64,000 nt of DNA from Oscillatoria acuminata PCC 6304 (GTDB lineage Bacteria > Cyanobacteriota > Cyanobacteriia > Cyanobacteriales > Laspinemataceae), in assembly GCF_000317105.1 (NCBI RefSeq), contig NC_019693.1:4651227-4715226 (forward strand), written 5' to 3'. Both the position numbers and the translations under genes were made by a program. Of this stretch, positions 27,904-36,986 are shown piece by piece (position 1 is the stretch's first letter; the number at the start of each line of letters is the position of its first letter). The notes beneath the pieces were generated by a model that saw nothing but the letters and a program-made list of their open reading frames with translations, did not search any database and had not been told where the DNA came from.

Positions 27904-29604
27904 TCACCATTCCCCATCGCTTTCGTTGTAAACGGGTAATAAAATGCTAAACACCGAACCCCGTCCGACTCGACTTTTGACCGTAATTGAACCCCCGGAA
28001 TGGAGTAAAAGCTGTTGGACAATGGTTAAACCAAGTCCTGCTCCTTCTATATCATCATTAATGGCTTGACGACCCCGATAAAAGGCTTCAAAAATCTTAG
28101 GAATTTCCCCTGGGGGAATGCCGGTACCCGTATCGCGAAATTCTAGTTGAACGTAATCTCCTTGTTGCTTGGAACGCACCCAAACTTCTCCACCGGACCC
28201 GGTGAATTTAATCGCATTTTGCAGCAAATTAATGACAATTTTTTTGATCCAATCTCGGGTGCAAACCACTGGGGGTAGAGTGCTGCGGAGGGTGTAGGCG
28301 AGGAGTACCCCTTTTTCCTGGGCGATCGGTTGATAGGTACTGACGATTCCCGGGACGAGTTCTCCTAAGCGGATGCCCTCCATCTTCGCTTGATCTACCT
28401 CGCTTTCTAGGCGCACCAGTTCAAGGAATCCTTCGATTAAGGCATTTTGCCGATCGCAAGACTGATGCAACAGCGCACTATATCGGTCTCTTTGCGCCGG
28501 TTTGAGTTTCGGGGAATCCAGCAAACTCAAGGCCGTTTTCATGTTCGTTAACGGTGTGCGAAGTTCCTGTCCAATCTTATTCAGAAACTCGTCTTTAAAC
28601 TTCAACGCATCCAACAGTTCTTGATTTTGTCGTTGCAATGCGGCCAGTTCTCCCTCCCCGGCCAATTCTTGTCCCTGTTGTTCCAGTCGCTGGAGTTGCT
28701 TGCTAAATAAATGTCCCAATAATAAAGGGTCTGGTTTGGACAGTTCCATGTGACCAAAGGCAATGTCCCAATTGGCAAGTAAATTCTCGCAAACTCGCCC
28801 AGAAGTCTCGATCGGGTATTGATTCTCCTCAGAAATTGGACAACTCTGGCACCGCCCTTTACTCACCGATACTTTTAATCCATCGAAGACCTGTTGAATC
28901 GTTTGTTGGTCTAGGGAATAAAGGGCAACTAGGGTTTTATTTGGGTGGGATTCTCGATGAGAATGGGATTCGACCCCTTTGGATTGGGCGGGACTGGCTA
29001 AAATTGCCACGGATAATTCCGGGGACAACACAATCAGAAAATATTCCTCGTTCAGTTTGCTATTGAGCATTAACTGAATGGAGCATAAGGGTAAAGTAGT
29101 TTTTGTCGGCATGAAGATTGTTCCCTCATCGCTAATCAGGGAATTCTCATCAATGCCGCAGGTTAAGGGTGCGCTGTAGGGGGGACTGTGACGATGGAGG
29201 TGGCGATCGAAGCTGTTCTGTTTAGCCGGCGATCGCTGCTGAAAAAAGCTGTATCGCTGTCGGGAATATAATGGGTTGGTTCCTCCGGTTCCTCCTTCCT
29301 CCTCTATCTCTTCATCCCGAGTTTTTGCAGTTTCCTCACCCTGCCTGGGGTGAAGGATATAGACCGGATTCGTGCTACCGAGCAAATTTCGGTAGCGATT
29401 AAGGTCTCCCTGCCAGTTGCACCAATCTGGCAGCTTTACCCACAACGTGGCTGGGATTTTTTGTTCGATCAGCAGGTCAAATACACCGCCCACCATACCC
29501 TTAAAAGATGGGTAGGAAACTTGCAAGGGATGAGGCGGCGCGATCGCACTGAGGGCGCAATCATAAAGAGACACATCCTGATTTGTTGATAAATTCATCT
29601 TCAT
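27904..29604 (-). CDS. DICT-domain histidine-kinase-like protein lacking the phosphoacceptor His
   Basis: The protein is 566 residues. The N-terminal about 270 residues look like a DICT sensory domain (SYPSFKGMVGGVFDLLIEQK), common in cyanobacterial signalling proteins. A coiled coil (LEQQGQELAGEGELAALQRQ) leads into HisKA, whose H-box reads IGQELRTPLTNM: Gln346 (codon CAG) replaces the phosphorylated His. The HATPase_c domain is complete: NLLQNAIKFT (N-box), FRDTGTGIP (G1) and GAGLGLTIVQQLL (G2). It could bind ATP but not autophosphorylate on that site. It converges on the kinase-like gene at 25428, which has the reverse pattern. Confidence 0.82.
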   Translation of the reverse strand: MKMNLSTNQDVSLYDCALSAIAPPHPLQVSYPSFKGMVGGVFDLLIEQKIPATLWVKLPDWCNWQGDLNRYRNLLGSTNPVYILHPRQGEETAKTRDEEIEEEGGTGGTNPLYSRQRYSFFQQRSPAKQNSFDRHLHRHSPPYSAPLTCGIDENSLISDEGTIFMPTKTTLPLCSIQLMLNSKLNEEYFLIVLSPELSVAILASPAQSKGVESHSHRESHPNKTLVALYSLDQQTIQQVFDGLKVSVSKGRCQSCPISEENQYPIETSGRVCENLLANWDIAFGHMELSKPDPLLLGHLFSKQLQRLEQQGQELAGEGELAALQRQNQELLDALKFKDEFLNKIGQELRTPLTNMKTALSLLDSPKLKPAQRDRYSALLHQSCDRQNALIEGFLELVRLESEVDQAKMEGIRLGELVPGIVSTYQPIAQEKGVLLAYTLRSTLPPVVCTRDWIKKIVINLLQNAIKFTGSGGEVWVRSKQQGDYVQLEFRDTGTGIPPGEIPKIFEAFYRGRQAINDDIEGAGLGLTIVQQLLLHSGGSITVKSRVGRGSVFSILLPVYNESDGEW

Positions 29605-30050
29605 TGAAGTGTCCGCGAGTTGGCAAATCCCTGTACTTCACCCAGGGGAGGAAATCCGACGCCAGCAACTTAATGCACTTCCCCGGTTTAGGTTGATGTT
29701 ACAAACTGAACATCATCGCTACAAACGTGGGAATCAGTATATTGGCCTAAACGTCACTTTTGTTTAAGTTTCCAGAATTTTTCAAGGGTCCGAGCCATCA
29801 TTTATTGAATTTAAACACCCTGATTATGCAGATAGCTTCGCCCCCTTAGTCCCTTGACCTAGCTCAATTACCGCTCTCCATCTCATCCCTCAATGGGCAA
29901 AAGATCGAGTTGGGTATAGAAAACAGGGTCTCCTCAGACCTTCTCAGTCTTTTTTATCTTCCCTCAATCCGGGAAGATTATTATTGGAATGACCAAGGGT
30001 AATTCTATTTTAAAGTTAAAATTCTACATTTTACATTCGTAATCTTACGC
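29605..30050. other. Intergenic stretch upstream of the DICT kinase gene
   Basis: This is about 450 bp without a supported ORF. It lies between the divergent DICT kinase start and the murE terminator. I see no dispersed repeat; promoter elements cannot be placed with confidence. Confidence 0.45.
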
Positions 30051-30076
30051 AAAAAGCGCCTTATTACAGGCGCTTT
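30051..30076 (-). terminator. Rho-independent terminator downstream of murE
   Basis: AAAGCGCC and GGCGCTTT form an 8-bp stem with the loop TTATTACA. On the minus strand the stem ends GGCGC followed by T5. It lies about 150 bp past the murE stop and probably ends its transcript. Confidence 0.75.
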
Positions 30077-30224
30077 AAACCGTCAATCCACCTCAAGTCC
30101 CCTGCTTTGATGTCTTGGGGAGGGCTTTTGGTCTGACTCGACTCAAATGCAGCAAAAAGTAGAGTTTCGCTGCATTGTTGCCAAAAACAACCTCAACAGG
30201 TAACTCTCCCCGTCCCCAGACCCG

Positions 30225-31718
30225 TTAAACCACAGCGGCAAACCGTTGATTTAACGCCTCCCGCGCTTGTTCTCGGTCATCAAAATGGATTTTTTCTGTC
30301 CCGAGAATTTGATAATCTTCATGGCCCTTACCGGCAATCACCACCCCATCACCGGGTTTTGCTTCCAGGATGGCGGTCCGAATTGCGATCGCGCGATCGC
30401 CAATCACTCGCGCTGAAATACTCTGAGGAATCCCTGCCGCCACATCCTTTAAAATCTGTTCCGGGTCTTCAGTCCGAGGATTATCCGAAGTCACCACCAC
30501 TACATCGGCCAATTCTGCCGCAATTTTACCCATAATCGGACGTTTGGTGCGATCGCGATCGCCCCCGCACCCAAACACACAAATTAATTTCCCCGAAATA
30601 AAAGGTCGCGTCGCCTTCAGCACATTTTCCAAACTATCCGGCGTATGAGCATAATCCACGATCGCGCTAATATCCTGGTCCGGCTTAATCAGCACCTGTT
30701 CCATCCGTCCTGGCACTCCCGGAAACTCCGGCAACACTGCCACAATCTCCGCCAACGGAATCCCAAAATGCAGGGCCGCCCCCACTGCCGCCAGCATATT
30801 TTCTACATTGTATTGTCCCACCAAGGGCAAAGAAAACTTGGCATTACCCACCGGCGTATGTAGCATTCCCTTCACCCCTGCCGGTTCATACTCAATATCA
30901 CTGGTCCATAAATCCGCCTGGGAATTGTGGGTGCTATAACCCCACAACTTATCCCCACTCAACCGTTCCGCCAAGCGTTGTCCATAGCTATCATCAATAT
31001 TCACCACCGCGCAACCTTGCAAATATTCGGCACTGAACAGCTTGGCTTTGGCCTCGAAGTAATCCTCCATCGTTGCATGGAAATCGAGGTGGTCCTGGGT
31101 CAAATTCGTAAAAATCCCGACTTGAAACGGCAACCCCTGCACCCGTCCCTGGGCCAAGGAATGGGAACTGACTTCCATCACCCCAAATTCGCATCCCGCC
31201 TGGACTGCATCACTTAACTGATGATTCAAGTCCACCGCAAACGGGGTCGTATGGGCCGCCACCTGTTCAAATCCCGGCCACCGGACATACAGGGTCCCTA
31301 ATAGCGCCGTGGGTTTTTGGACCTTCTGGAGAATAAACTCCACTAAATGAGTCGTTGTCGTTTTGCCATTGGTCCCGGTTATCCCAATTAAATTGAGTTT
31401 TTTCCCCGGTTCCCCATAAAAGGCTGCGGCTACCTGGGCACAGGCAGCGGTCATATCTGCCACGGGAATCACCACGGCATCAGATTGGGGTGGGTGTTTT
31501 TGCGCCGCTTGAGGACTGACTAAGGCTGCCACCGCACCGGCTGCGATCGCCGAGGGCCAAAAATCACCGCCATCTACCCGGGTTCCCGGCATTCCAATAA
31601 AGAGATCCCCAGGTTTGCACCCATGAGAATTGGTACTTAAACCCGTGACCTCGATTTCCAGCGCTTCCTTGTCAAGGGTCTCTAACAGAATGCTGGGTAA
31701 TAACGCTTTGAGCTTCAT
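30225..31718 (-). CDS. murE: UDP-MurNAc-L-Ala-D-Glu:meso-diaminopimelate ligase
   Basis: The protein is 497 residues. The Mur ligase ATP loop is GITGTNGKTTTTHL (about residues 115-128). VMEVSSHSLAQGRVQG and FTNLTQDHLDFH are typical of MurE, and the DNPR motif at about residue 411 (SDNPRTEDPE) selects meso-diaminopimelate rather than lysine. It adds the third residue of the peptidoglycan stem peptide in the cytoplasm. The gene stands alone rather than in a dcw cluster, as is common in cyanobacteria. Confidence 0.96.
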   Translation of the reverse strand: MKLKALLPSILLETLDKEALEIEVTGLSTNSHGCKPGDLFIGMPGTRVDGGDFWPSAIAAGAVAALVSPQAAQKHPPQSDAVVIPVADMTAACAQVAAAFYGEPGKKLNLIGITGTNGKTTTTHLVEFILQKVQKPTALLGTLYVRWPGFEQVAAHTTPFAVDLNHQLSDAVQAGCEFGVMEVSSHSLAQGRVQGLPFQVGIFTNLTQDHLDFHATMEDYFEAKAKLFSAEYLQGCAVVNIDDSYGQRLAERLSGDKLWGYSTHNSQADLWTSDIEYEPAGVKGMLHTPVGNAKFSLPLVGQYNVENMLAAVGAALHFGIPLAEIVAVLPEFPGVPGRMEQVLIKPDQDISAIVDYAHTPDSLENVLKATRPFISGKLICVFGCGGDRDRTKRPIMGKIAAELADVVVVTSDNPRTEDPEQILKDVAAGIPQSISARVIGDRAIAIRTAILEAKPGDGVVIAGKGHEDYQILGTEKIHFDDREQAREALNQRFAAVV

Positions 31719-31811
31719 CGTTTTAATTCCTCACAGGCGATTGGGCGATCGTTCATCCAAGAGAGAGGGGAATGGGGTTAATCCGGAATCCAATTGTTAA
31801 AAGTCTATAAA

Positions 31812-31866
31812 AACCCGGCAGGCTCAAGCCTGGGGCTACACGGACGAAGCCCGCCTGCGCGGGCTG
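31812..31866 (-). repeat. Dispersed double-hairpin repeat between glutaredoxin and murE genes
   Basis: This copy has GCAGGCTCAAGCCTGGGGCT, then the hairpin AGCCCGC-CTGC-GCGGGCT. It belongs to the family seen at 6764-6826, 13190-13242 and 32489-32642. Confidence 0.7.
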
Positions 31867-31940
31867 TTAGAGAAAATTGACTTTTAACAACTAGATTTGG
31901 GATAACTTTTTCTCCCCTCTCGTCTTGCATTATTTTTCGC

Positions 31941-32237
31941 CTATTGTGAATCATTTTTCGGAAAGTATTGCTGTAACATTTGCTGCACTTGCTGCACCGA
32001 AGCCCGAGGAGAGGGCCTGGGCAAGGGTTCCTCTTTTGCCTGATTTTCCGAGTCTGGGTCCGGGTCAATCACCCGACAGAGCACGGGGATTTCATACTGA
32101 TAAGCGGCGAACCACTCGGCCTGGGTGGTAATGTCGCGCACCTCTAGCTCAAATTTCAAGTCCCGAATCTGTTCTATTTTTTCCTGCAACCCCTCGCAGA
32201 GGTGGCAATCCGGCTTGCTGTACAAAATTAATCGCAT
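31941..32237 (-). CDS. Glutaredoxin-family thiol-disulfide protein
   Basis: The product is 98 residues from ATG 32237, which has GGAG 8 nt upstream; a start seven codons earlier lacks this. It has a thioredoxin fold pattern: MRLILYSKPDCHLCEGLQEKI with the redox motif C-H-L-C at residues 11-14, then YEIPVLCRV with the cis-Pro. This matches the glutaredoxin-like (DUF836) group found in bacteria. Its target is unknown. The C-terminal part after about residue 70 is Pro/Glu-rich and unstructured-looking. Confidence 0.82.
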   Translation of the reverse strand: MRLILYSKPDCHLCEGLQEKIEQIRDLKFELEVRDITTQAEWFAAYQYEIPVLCRVIDPDPDSENQAKEEPLPRPSPRASVQQVQQMLQQYFPKNDSQ

Positions 32238-32307
32238 CTTATTTACTCCAGACCCCAACGGTGCTTATTTTAGGGGAAAGCAAGCCTGATACCAACTCCG
32301 GGTATAA

Positions 32308-32473
32308 GGGGATTGCAAAATATAAAATCTCCAAAACGTTCGTTCGTAGTGACGGATCAATGGAGTAGCCCGGTCAATGTAGGGGCGCAATGCTTGCGCC
32401 CCAGGGGCGCAAGCATTGCGCCCCTACACTTCTTTCACTTGAACGGTTGGATGATTTATTTTTTGCAATCCCC
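32308..32473 (+). mobile_element. MITE family A, copy 3 (best-preserved ends)
   Basis: The 166-bp element starts GGGGATTGCAAAATATAAAA and ends ATTTATTTTTTGCAATCCCC, flanked by TAA at 32305-32307 and 32474-32476. The centre is a perfect 25-bp inverted repeat (32378-32402 and 32404-32428) around one base. The inner half of its arms differs from copy 2 but still pairs fully. Confidence 0.88.
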
Positions 32474-32488
32474 TAAACAGTCGTTTTT

Positions 32489-32642
32489 ATCAATTAGCCT
32501 GCGAAGGCAGGCTTTGTCCGTGTAGCCCCAGGCTTTAGCCTGTGGGGTTTTTATAGACAGGAGTCGATGCTGCTTATCAATTAGCCTGCGAAGGCAGGCT
32601 TTGTCCGTGTAGCCCCAGGCTTGAGCCTGCGGGGTTTTTAAT
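32489..32642 (+). repeat. Two tandem copies of a double-hairpin repeat
   Basis: Two units of about 67 bp, spaced 87 bp apart (32489 and 32576), each read ATCAATTAGCCTGCGAAGGC, then TTTGTCCGTGTAGCCCCAGG, then AGCCTG-GGGGTTTTTA. GCCTGCGAAGGCAGGC and CCCCAGGCTT-AGCCTG-GGGG form hairpins. The second unit ends in a T-run and could terminate transcription. They are related to the repeat at 31812-31866. Confidence 0.75.
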
Positions 32643-32659
32643 AACAGAAGTCGATGCAG

Positions 32660-32956
32660 TAATTGCCACCCATCAGCTTATAATCTGGATTGGCACTTTC
32701 CCCTTGATGTTTGAGTCTTCATACTCAGTTCCCTAACCGGCACTGCCCGGTCAGGAAATACATTTGAGAGCCTCTCGCCTATTCCTTCGGGTAACTTCAT
32801 AAAACTTTACCAAGTAATGTAAGCCTTCCGGAATAGGGATTCCAAGCCCTGGGATAGAAGCAAGTCCACCGCTAAACTCCTCCCTTAGAAAGAAAATACT
32901 TATTCCCGACCAAGTTAGGGGAGTTTTAGAGTATGATTGATTTTGGAAACCCTTAA
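32660..32956 (+). promoter_or_regulatory. Upstream region of cysH with a long-range stem
   Basis: About 300 bp lie before cysH with no ORF. CCTATTCC (about 32777-32784) can pair with GGAATAGG (about 32831-32838), enclosing about 46 nt. This could be a structured leader, but I recognise no riboswitch class. Confidence 0.3.
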
Positions 32957-33718
32957 ATGACTTATTACAGTAAAGAAACGAGCATGGTCAACTCAGTACA
33001 GGCACCAACCAAATCCACCACCAGTCTCGACTTGGATGAACTGAACCAACGATTTGAGTCATCCCATCCCCACGAGATTCTGGCCTGGTGCATCAATAAT
33101 TTTCCCACAGGGCTTGTGCAAAGCACGGCATTTGGAGCCAGCGGCATGGTTGTCATGGACCTCCTCTACCGTGAACTCAAATCTAATCCCCCGGTGCCTG
33201 TTCTGTTTCTCGACACCTTGCACCACTTTGCAGAAACTCTGGAATTGGTAGAACGCTCTAAGCAACACTACAACTTAGATTTGCATATCTACAAAAACCC
33301 AGAAGCCAGCGATCGCCAAGAGTTCGCCAAACATTACGGCACGGCCTTATGGCACAGCAACGTTGAACAATTCCACTATCTCACGAAAGTGGAACCCCTG
33401 AAACGCGGCTTGGAAGAACTGAATGTCGTCGCCTGGATCACCGGACGCCGCCGGGACCAATCCAGTTCTCGCGCTCAAATGCCCATCTTTGAACGGGATA
33501 ACGATGGACGTATCAAAGTCAATCCCTTAGCAAACTGGACCCGCAAAGAAACCTGGGGTTACATCATGCAGCATAATGTCCCTTACAATAGCCTCCATGA
33601 TCAAGGGTATGGCAGCATTGGTGATGAACCCCTGACAACTCCCGTGGGTGCAGGCGAACATGAACGCGCTGGACGCTGGCGGGGTTCGGCTAAAAGTGAA
33701 TGCGGTATTCATATCTAA
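32957..33718 (+). CDS. cysH: Phosphoadenylyl-sulfate (PAPS) reductase
   Basis: The protein is 253 residues. PAPS/APS reductase features are present: AFGASGMVVMDLL, PVLFLDTLHHFAET, AWITGRRRDQSSSRA, and the C-terminal KSECGIHI with the catalytic Cys. The extra Cys pairs of the iron-sulfur APS type are missing, so the substrate should be PAPS. It uses thioredoxin to reduce PAPS to sulfite in assimilatory sulfate reduction. ATG 32993 (MVNSVQAPTK) is an alternative start. It is followed 116 bp later by sbcD. Confidence 0.93.
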   Translation: MTYYSKETSMVNSVQAPTKSTTSLDLDELNQRFESSHPHEILAWCINNFPTGLVQSTAFGASGMVVMDLLYRELKSNPPVPVLFLDTLHHFAETLELVERSKQHYNLDLHIYKNPEASDRQEFAKHYGTALWHSNVEQFHYLTKVEPLKRGLEELNVVAWITGRRRDQSSSRAQMPIFERDNDGRIKVNPLANWTRKETWGYIMQHNVPYNSLHDQGYGSIGDEPLTTPVGAGEHERAGRWRGSAKSECGIHI

Positions 33719-33834
33719 GGGGAAGTTAATAGTCTTTTGTCCTCGGGTTTATCAGCAAGGCGATCGCGCCTGTTTGTGCAAACCAAAAAGAAACAAAGCA
33801 CAATAGACAAAGGACAAAGGACTAATAACAACCC

Positions 33835-35142
33835 ATGATTAAAATTCTGCATCTTTCAGATATCCATATCGGCAGTGGGTTTTCCCACGGACGAATCAAT
33901 CCAGCCACGGGCTTAAACACGCGCTTAGAAGATTTTGTCAGCACCTTGAGTCGCTGTATCGATCGCGCCATTGCAGAACCCGTGGATTTAGTTTTGTTTG
34001 GCGGGGATGCCTTTCCCGATGCTACCCCTCCTCCGTTTGTCCAAGAAGCCTTTGCGCGGCAATTTCATCGGTTAGTCGAAGCAAATATCCCCACAGTTTT
34101 GCTCGTCGGCAACCATGATCAACATTCCCAAGGACAAGGGGGAGCAAGTTTATCCATTTATCGCACTTTGGGAGTCCCGGGTTTTATCGTCGGCGATCGC
34201 GTCACCACTCATCGCATAGAAACTGCCAAGGGTCCGGTGCAAATCATTACGTTACCTTGGATTACTCGTTCCACGTTAATGACGCGACAGCAAACCGAGG
34301 GGATTTCTCTCTCGGATGTGAATCAGCTATTAATTGACCGTTTGCGGGTCGTCCTAGAAGGGGAAGTCCGCAAACTGGACAAAACCGTGCCAACAGTCCT
34401 ACTGGCGCATTTGATGGCCGATCGCGCCGAATTAGGGGCGGAACGGTTTTTGGCAGTCGGCAAGGGGTTTACCATTCCGATATCCCTGTTAATTCGCCCC
34501 GAGTTTGATTATGTAGCATTGGGTCATGTTCACCGCCACCAGAACCTGAATCCCACGAACAATCCGCCAGTGATTTATCCCGGGAGTATTGAACGGGTAG
34601 ATTTCAGTGAACAGAAGGAAGATAAAGGCTATGTGATGGTGGAGTTAGAACGGGGACAGGTGAAGTGGGAATTTTGCCCGTTGGTTGTGAGAGATTTTAA
34701 GACGATTAAGGTGGATGTATCGGAGGCGGAGAATCCTCAAGAGCAGATTTTAAAGGCAGTCGGTAAACAGGAGATTAAGGATGCAGTGGTGAGACTGATT
34801 TATCAATTGCGATCGCACCAAATTGATTTAATCGATAACACCGTTATTCATGCAGCCTTAAGCGCCGCACATAACTACACCATCCAAGCCGAACTCGTCA
34901 GCCAACTCGCCCGACCCCGAGTTCCCGAATTGAATGCGGGCGCTGGAATTGACCCGTTAAGTGCCTTACAAACCTATTTAGATAATCGAGAAGGATTAGA
35001 GGATATCAAAACCGATTTGCTAGAAGCGGCAGAGGGTTTATTGGCGGGAGATGAGCAGATGTGGCAATTTTCCTCAACGGCTGAAGATGGGGAAGAGAGG
35101 AAGGCGATCGATGATGCCTCAGTGCAACTGAAATTACTTTGA
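33835..35142 (+). CDS. sbcD: SbcD/Mre11-type DNA repair exonuclease
   Basis: The protein is 435 residues, a calcineurin-like phosphoesterase of the Mre11/SbcD class. Metal motifs are in order: LHLSDIHIGSG (D-x-H), VLFGGDAFPD (GD), LLVGNHDQHS (GNHD), LLAHLMAD (H), and ALGHVHRHQNL (GHxH). It cleaves DNA ends and hairpins with its ATPase partner SbcC/Rad50. The next gene on the same strand encodes an AAA ATPase, too short for SbcC, now split by an insertion element. Whether the two work together is inference. Confidence 0.88.
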   Translation: MIKILHLSDIHIGSGFSHGRINPATGLNTRLEDFVSTLSRCIDRAIAEPVDLVLFGGDAFPDATPPPFVQEAFARQFHRLVEANIPTVLLVGNHDQHSQGQGGASLSIYRTLGVPGFIVGDRVTTHRIETAKGPVQIITLPWITRSTLMTRQQTEGISLSDVNQLLIDRLRVVLEGEVRKLDKTVPTVLLAHLMADRAELGAERFLAVGKGFTIPISLLIRPEFDYVALGHVHRHQNLNPTNNPPVIYPGSIERVDFSEQKEDKGYVMVELERGQVKWEFCPLVVRDFKTIKVDVSEAENPQEQILKAVGKQEIKDAVVRLIYQLRSHQIDLIDNTVIHAALSAAHNYTIQAELVSQLARPRVPELNAGAGIDPLSALQTYLDNREGLEDIKTDLLEAAEGLLAGDEQMWQFSSTAEDGEERKAIDDASVQLKLL

Positions 35143-35804
35143 TAATGACTTGACAAAATTGCGTAGCCGTGATAAAAATATTACCTAAACCTGGGGAATA
35201 GGAGTTGCGGTAAAATAGAGGCCAGGTAACAATACAACCCTGGCTACACCCGAGGTAAAGATGAGAATCCATAAAATTTCGGTTACCAACCTTTTTGGTA
35301 TTTTTAATCACTCCATCCCCTTAAATTTAGATGAGCGCATTACCATCATTCATGGTCCGAATGGATTTGGTAAAACCATCTTACTAAGAATGCTCAATGG
35401 ACTGTTTAATTTCCGTTACTTGGAATTAGTTACGATTCCCTTCACCGAATTTAGGGTCGAGTTTGATGAGGGGACTCAGTTGGTTGTTACCCAGTCAATC
35501 GATAAAAATCCCAAAGCTAAGAAGCACCCGGCAACCCTTCAATTGCTTAATGCTAAATCATCGAAAAGCGATAAATTCCAACTCATTGATGTAGCTTCTG
35601 ATTCTAAGAGATTCAAGCAAATTAGTCAAGTAATTGATAGTATTATTCCAGAAATAAATCGGATTAATTATACAACATGGCTACATTTACAAACCAATGA
35701 GCAACTTTCTTTTGAAGATGTTATTGCTAGATTTGGTCAATTTTTCCCTGAAGAATTAGGGAAAATAGCCCCAGATCCAAGTTGGTTAATTGATGTTAAA
35801 AAAT

Positions 35805-36986
35805 CAGAAGTGTTGAATGTCAATAAAAACCTGATAAGAATAGCCCAAATCATGTTATAATAGAGGCTAAAAAATCCAACGTTTGAGTTTAAGCATGACT
35901 AAACATACATTTTTCCAAATTGTCAAAGACATTTTGAAAGACCTGCCAAAAAATGATTATCCGGTATTGAACAGCCGTCTGTTTGTCGATTGCTGGCTAT
36001 CTTATGTAATGGATAACAGCTTAACCAGTATGCGAGATTTATTTAAAAGATTAAACAACACTGGGTTTGACGTACATATTTCCACCTTTTCTAAAGCAAG
36101 TTCTCACCGCGACCTCAAACCTTTTCAAAAAATTTATCAAAAATTGAATCAATTGGTACAGAAGGGAAATCATAAAAAATTACACGATAAATACTCAGTT
36201 TGTCCAATAGATTCAACAATCATAACTCTCACTAGCAAATTGTTGTGGGTTCTGGAATATCATCAAGTGAAACTTTTCAGTTCTCTCAATCTAGCTACGG
36301 GAAGCCCCGAAGATAATTTTATCAATTTTGGATACGACCATGATTACAAGTTTGGGTCAAAAATGATGTCTAGCTTACCCCAAGATGCTGTCGGGGTAAT
36401 GGATAGGGGATTTGCTGGATTGAATTTTATTGAGGAATTAGTCCAGGAAAATAAATATTTTGTTCTGCGGATAAAGAACAATTGGAAGTTAGAGTTTGAG
36501 GAGTCATCGGGGTTAGTTAAAGTTGGGTCATCTCGTGATGCTAAAGCTTATCGAGTCATTAATTTTTGTGATATAGAAACCAAAACTGAGTTCCGCTTAA
36601 TCACCAATTTACCTAATGAGGGAGACGCCGCAGTTTCTGACGATGAAATCAGGGATATTTATCGATTGCGTTGGGCAGTTGAATTGTTATGGAAATTTTT
36701 AAAAATGCATTTAAAACTGGACAAATTAATTACCAAAAACGTCAATGGTATCACCATACAAATTTATGTAAGTTTAATAGCTTATCTAATTTTACAGCTT
36801 GTATCCATTCCCGAACAATGGGGACATACGCTATTAGATAAATTTCGCTATTTACAATCTTGTATGTGTCAAAAAATCAGTTATGTTCATTGGTTTGAGG
36901 AGATAATGTTTTGTTGAGTAATTTAGGCTTTGAAGGCTTAGTGTAACTTGCAATGTAAAGTTTTGTATCGACATTCAACATTTCTG
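35805..36986 (+). mobile_element. IS4-family insertion sequence, 1182 bp
   Basis: The imperfect terminal inverted repeats read CAGAAGTGTTGAATGTCAATA at the left and, complemented, CAGAAATGTTGAATGTCGATA at the right. The 9-bp target duplication TTAAAAAAT is exact at 35796-35804 and 36987-36995. One transposase gene fills the element. Length, duplication size and transposase type fit IS4. Confidence 0.93.
35895..36917 (+). CDS. IS4-family DDE transposase
   Basis: The product is 340 residues from ATG 35895 (an upstream in-frame TTG is possible). The DDE catalytic core is visible: first Asp in VCPIDSTIITL, second in GVMDRGFAGLNF, and Glu in RLRWAVELLWKFLKMHLKL, with the Tyr-Arg-Glu-Lys-type spacing of IS4 (DIYRLRW...E...K). 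It appears complete and may be active, as the ends and target duplication are intact. Confidence 0.9.
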   Translation: MTKHTFFQIVKDILKDLPKNDYPVLNSRLFVDCWLSYVMDNSLTSMRDLFKRLNNTGFDVHISTFSKASSHRDLKPFQKIYQKLNQLVQKGNHKKLHDKYSVCPIDSTIITLTSKLLWVLEYHQVKLFSSLNLATGSPEDNFINFGYDHDYKFGSKMMSSLPQDAVGVMDRGFAGLNFIEELVQENKYFVLRIKNNWKLEFEESSGLVKVGSSRDAKAYRVINFCDIETKTEFRLITNLPNEGDAAVSDDEIRDIYRLRWAVELLWKFLKMHLKLDKLITKNVNGITIQIYVSLIAYLILQLVSIPEQWGHTLLDKFRYLQSCMCQKISYVHWFEEIMFC

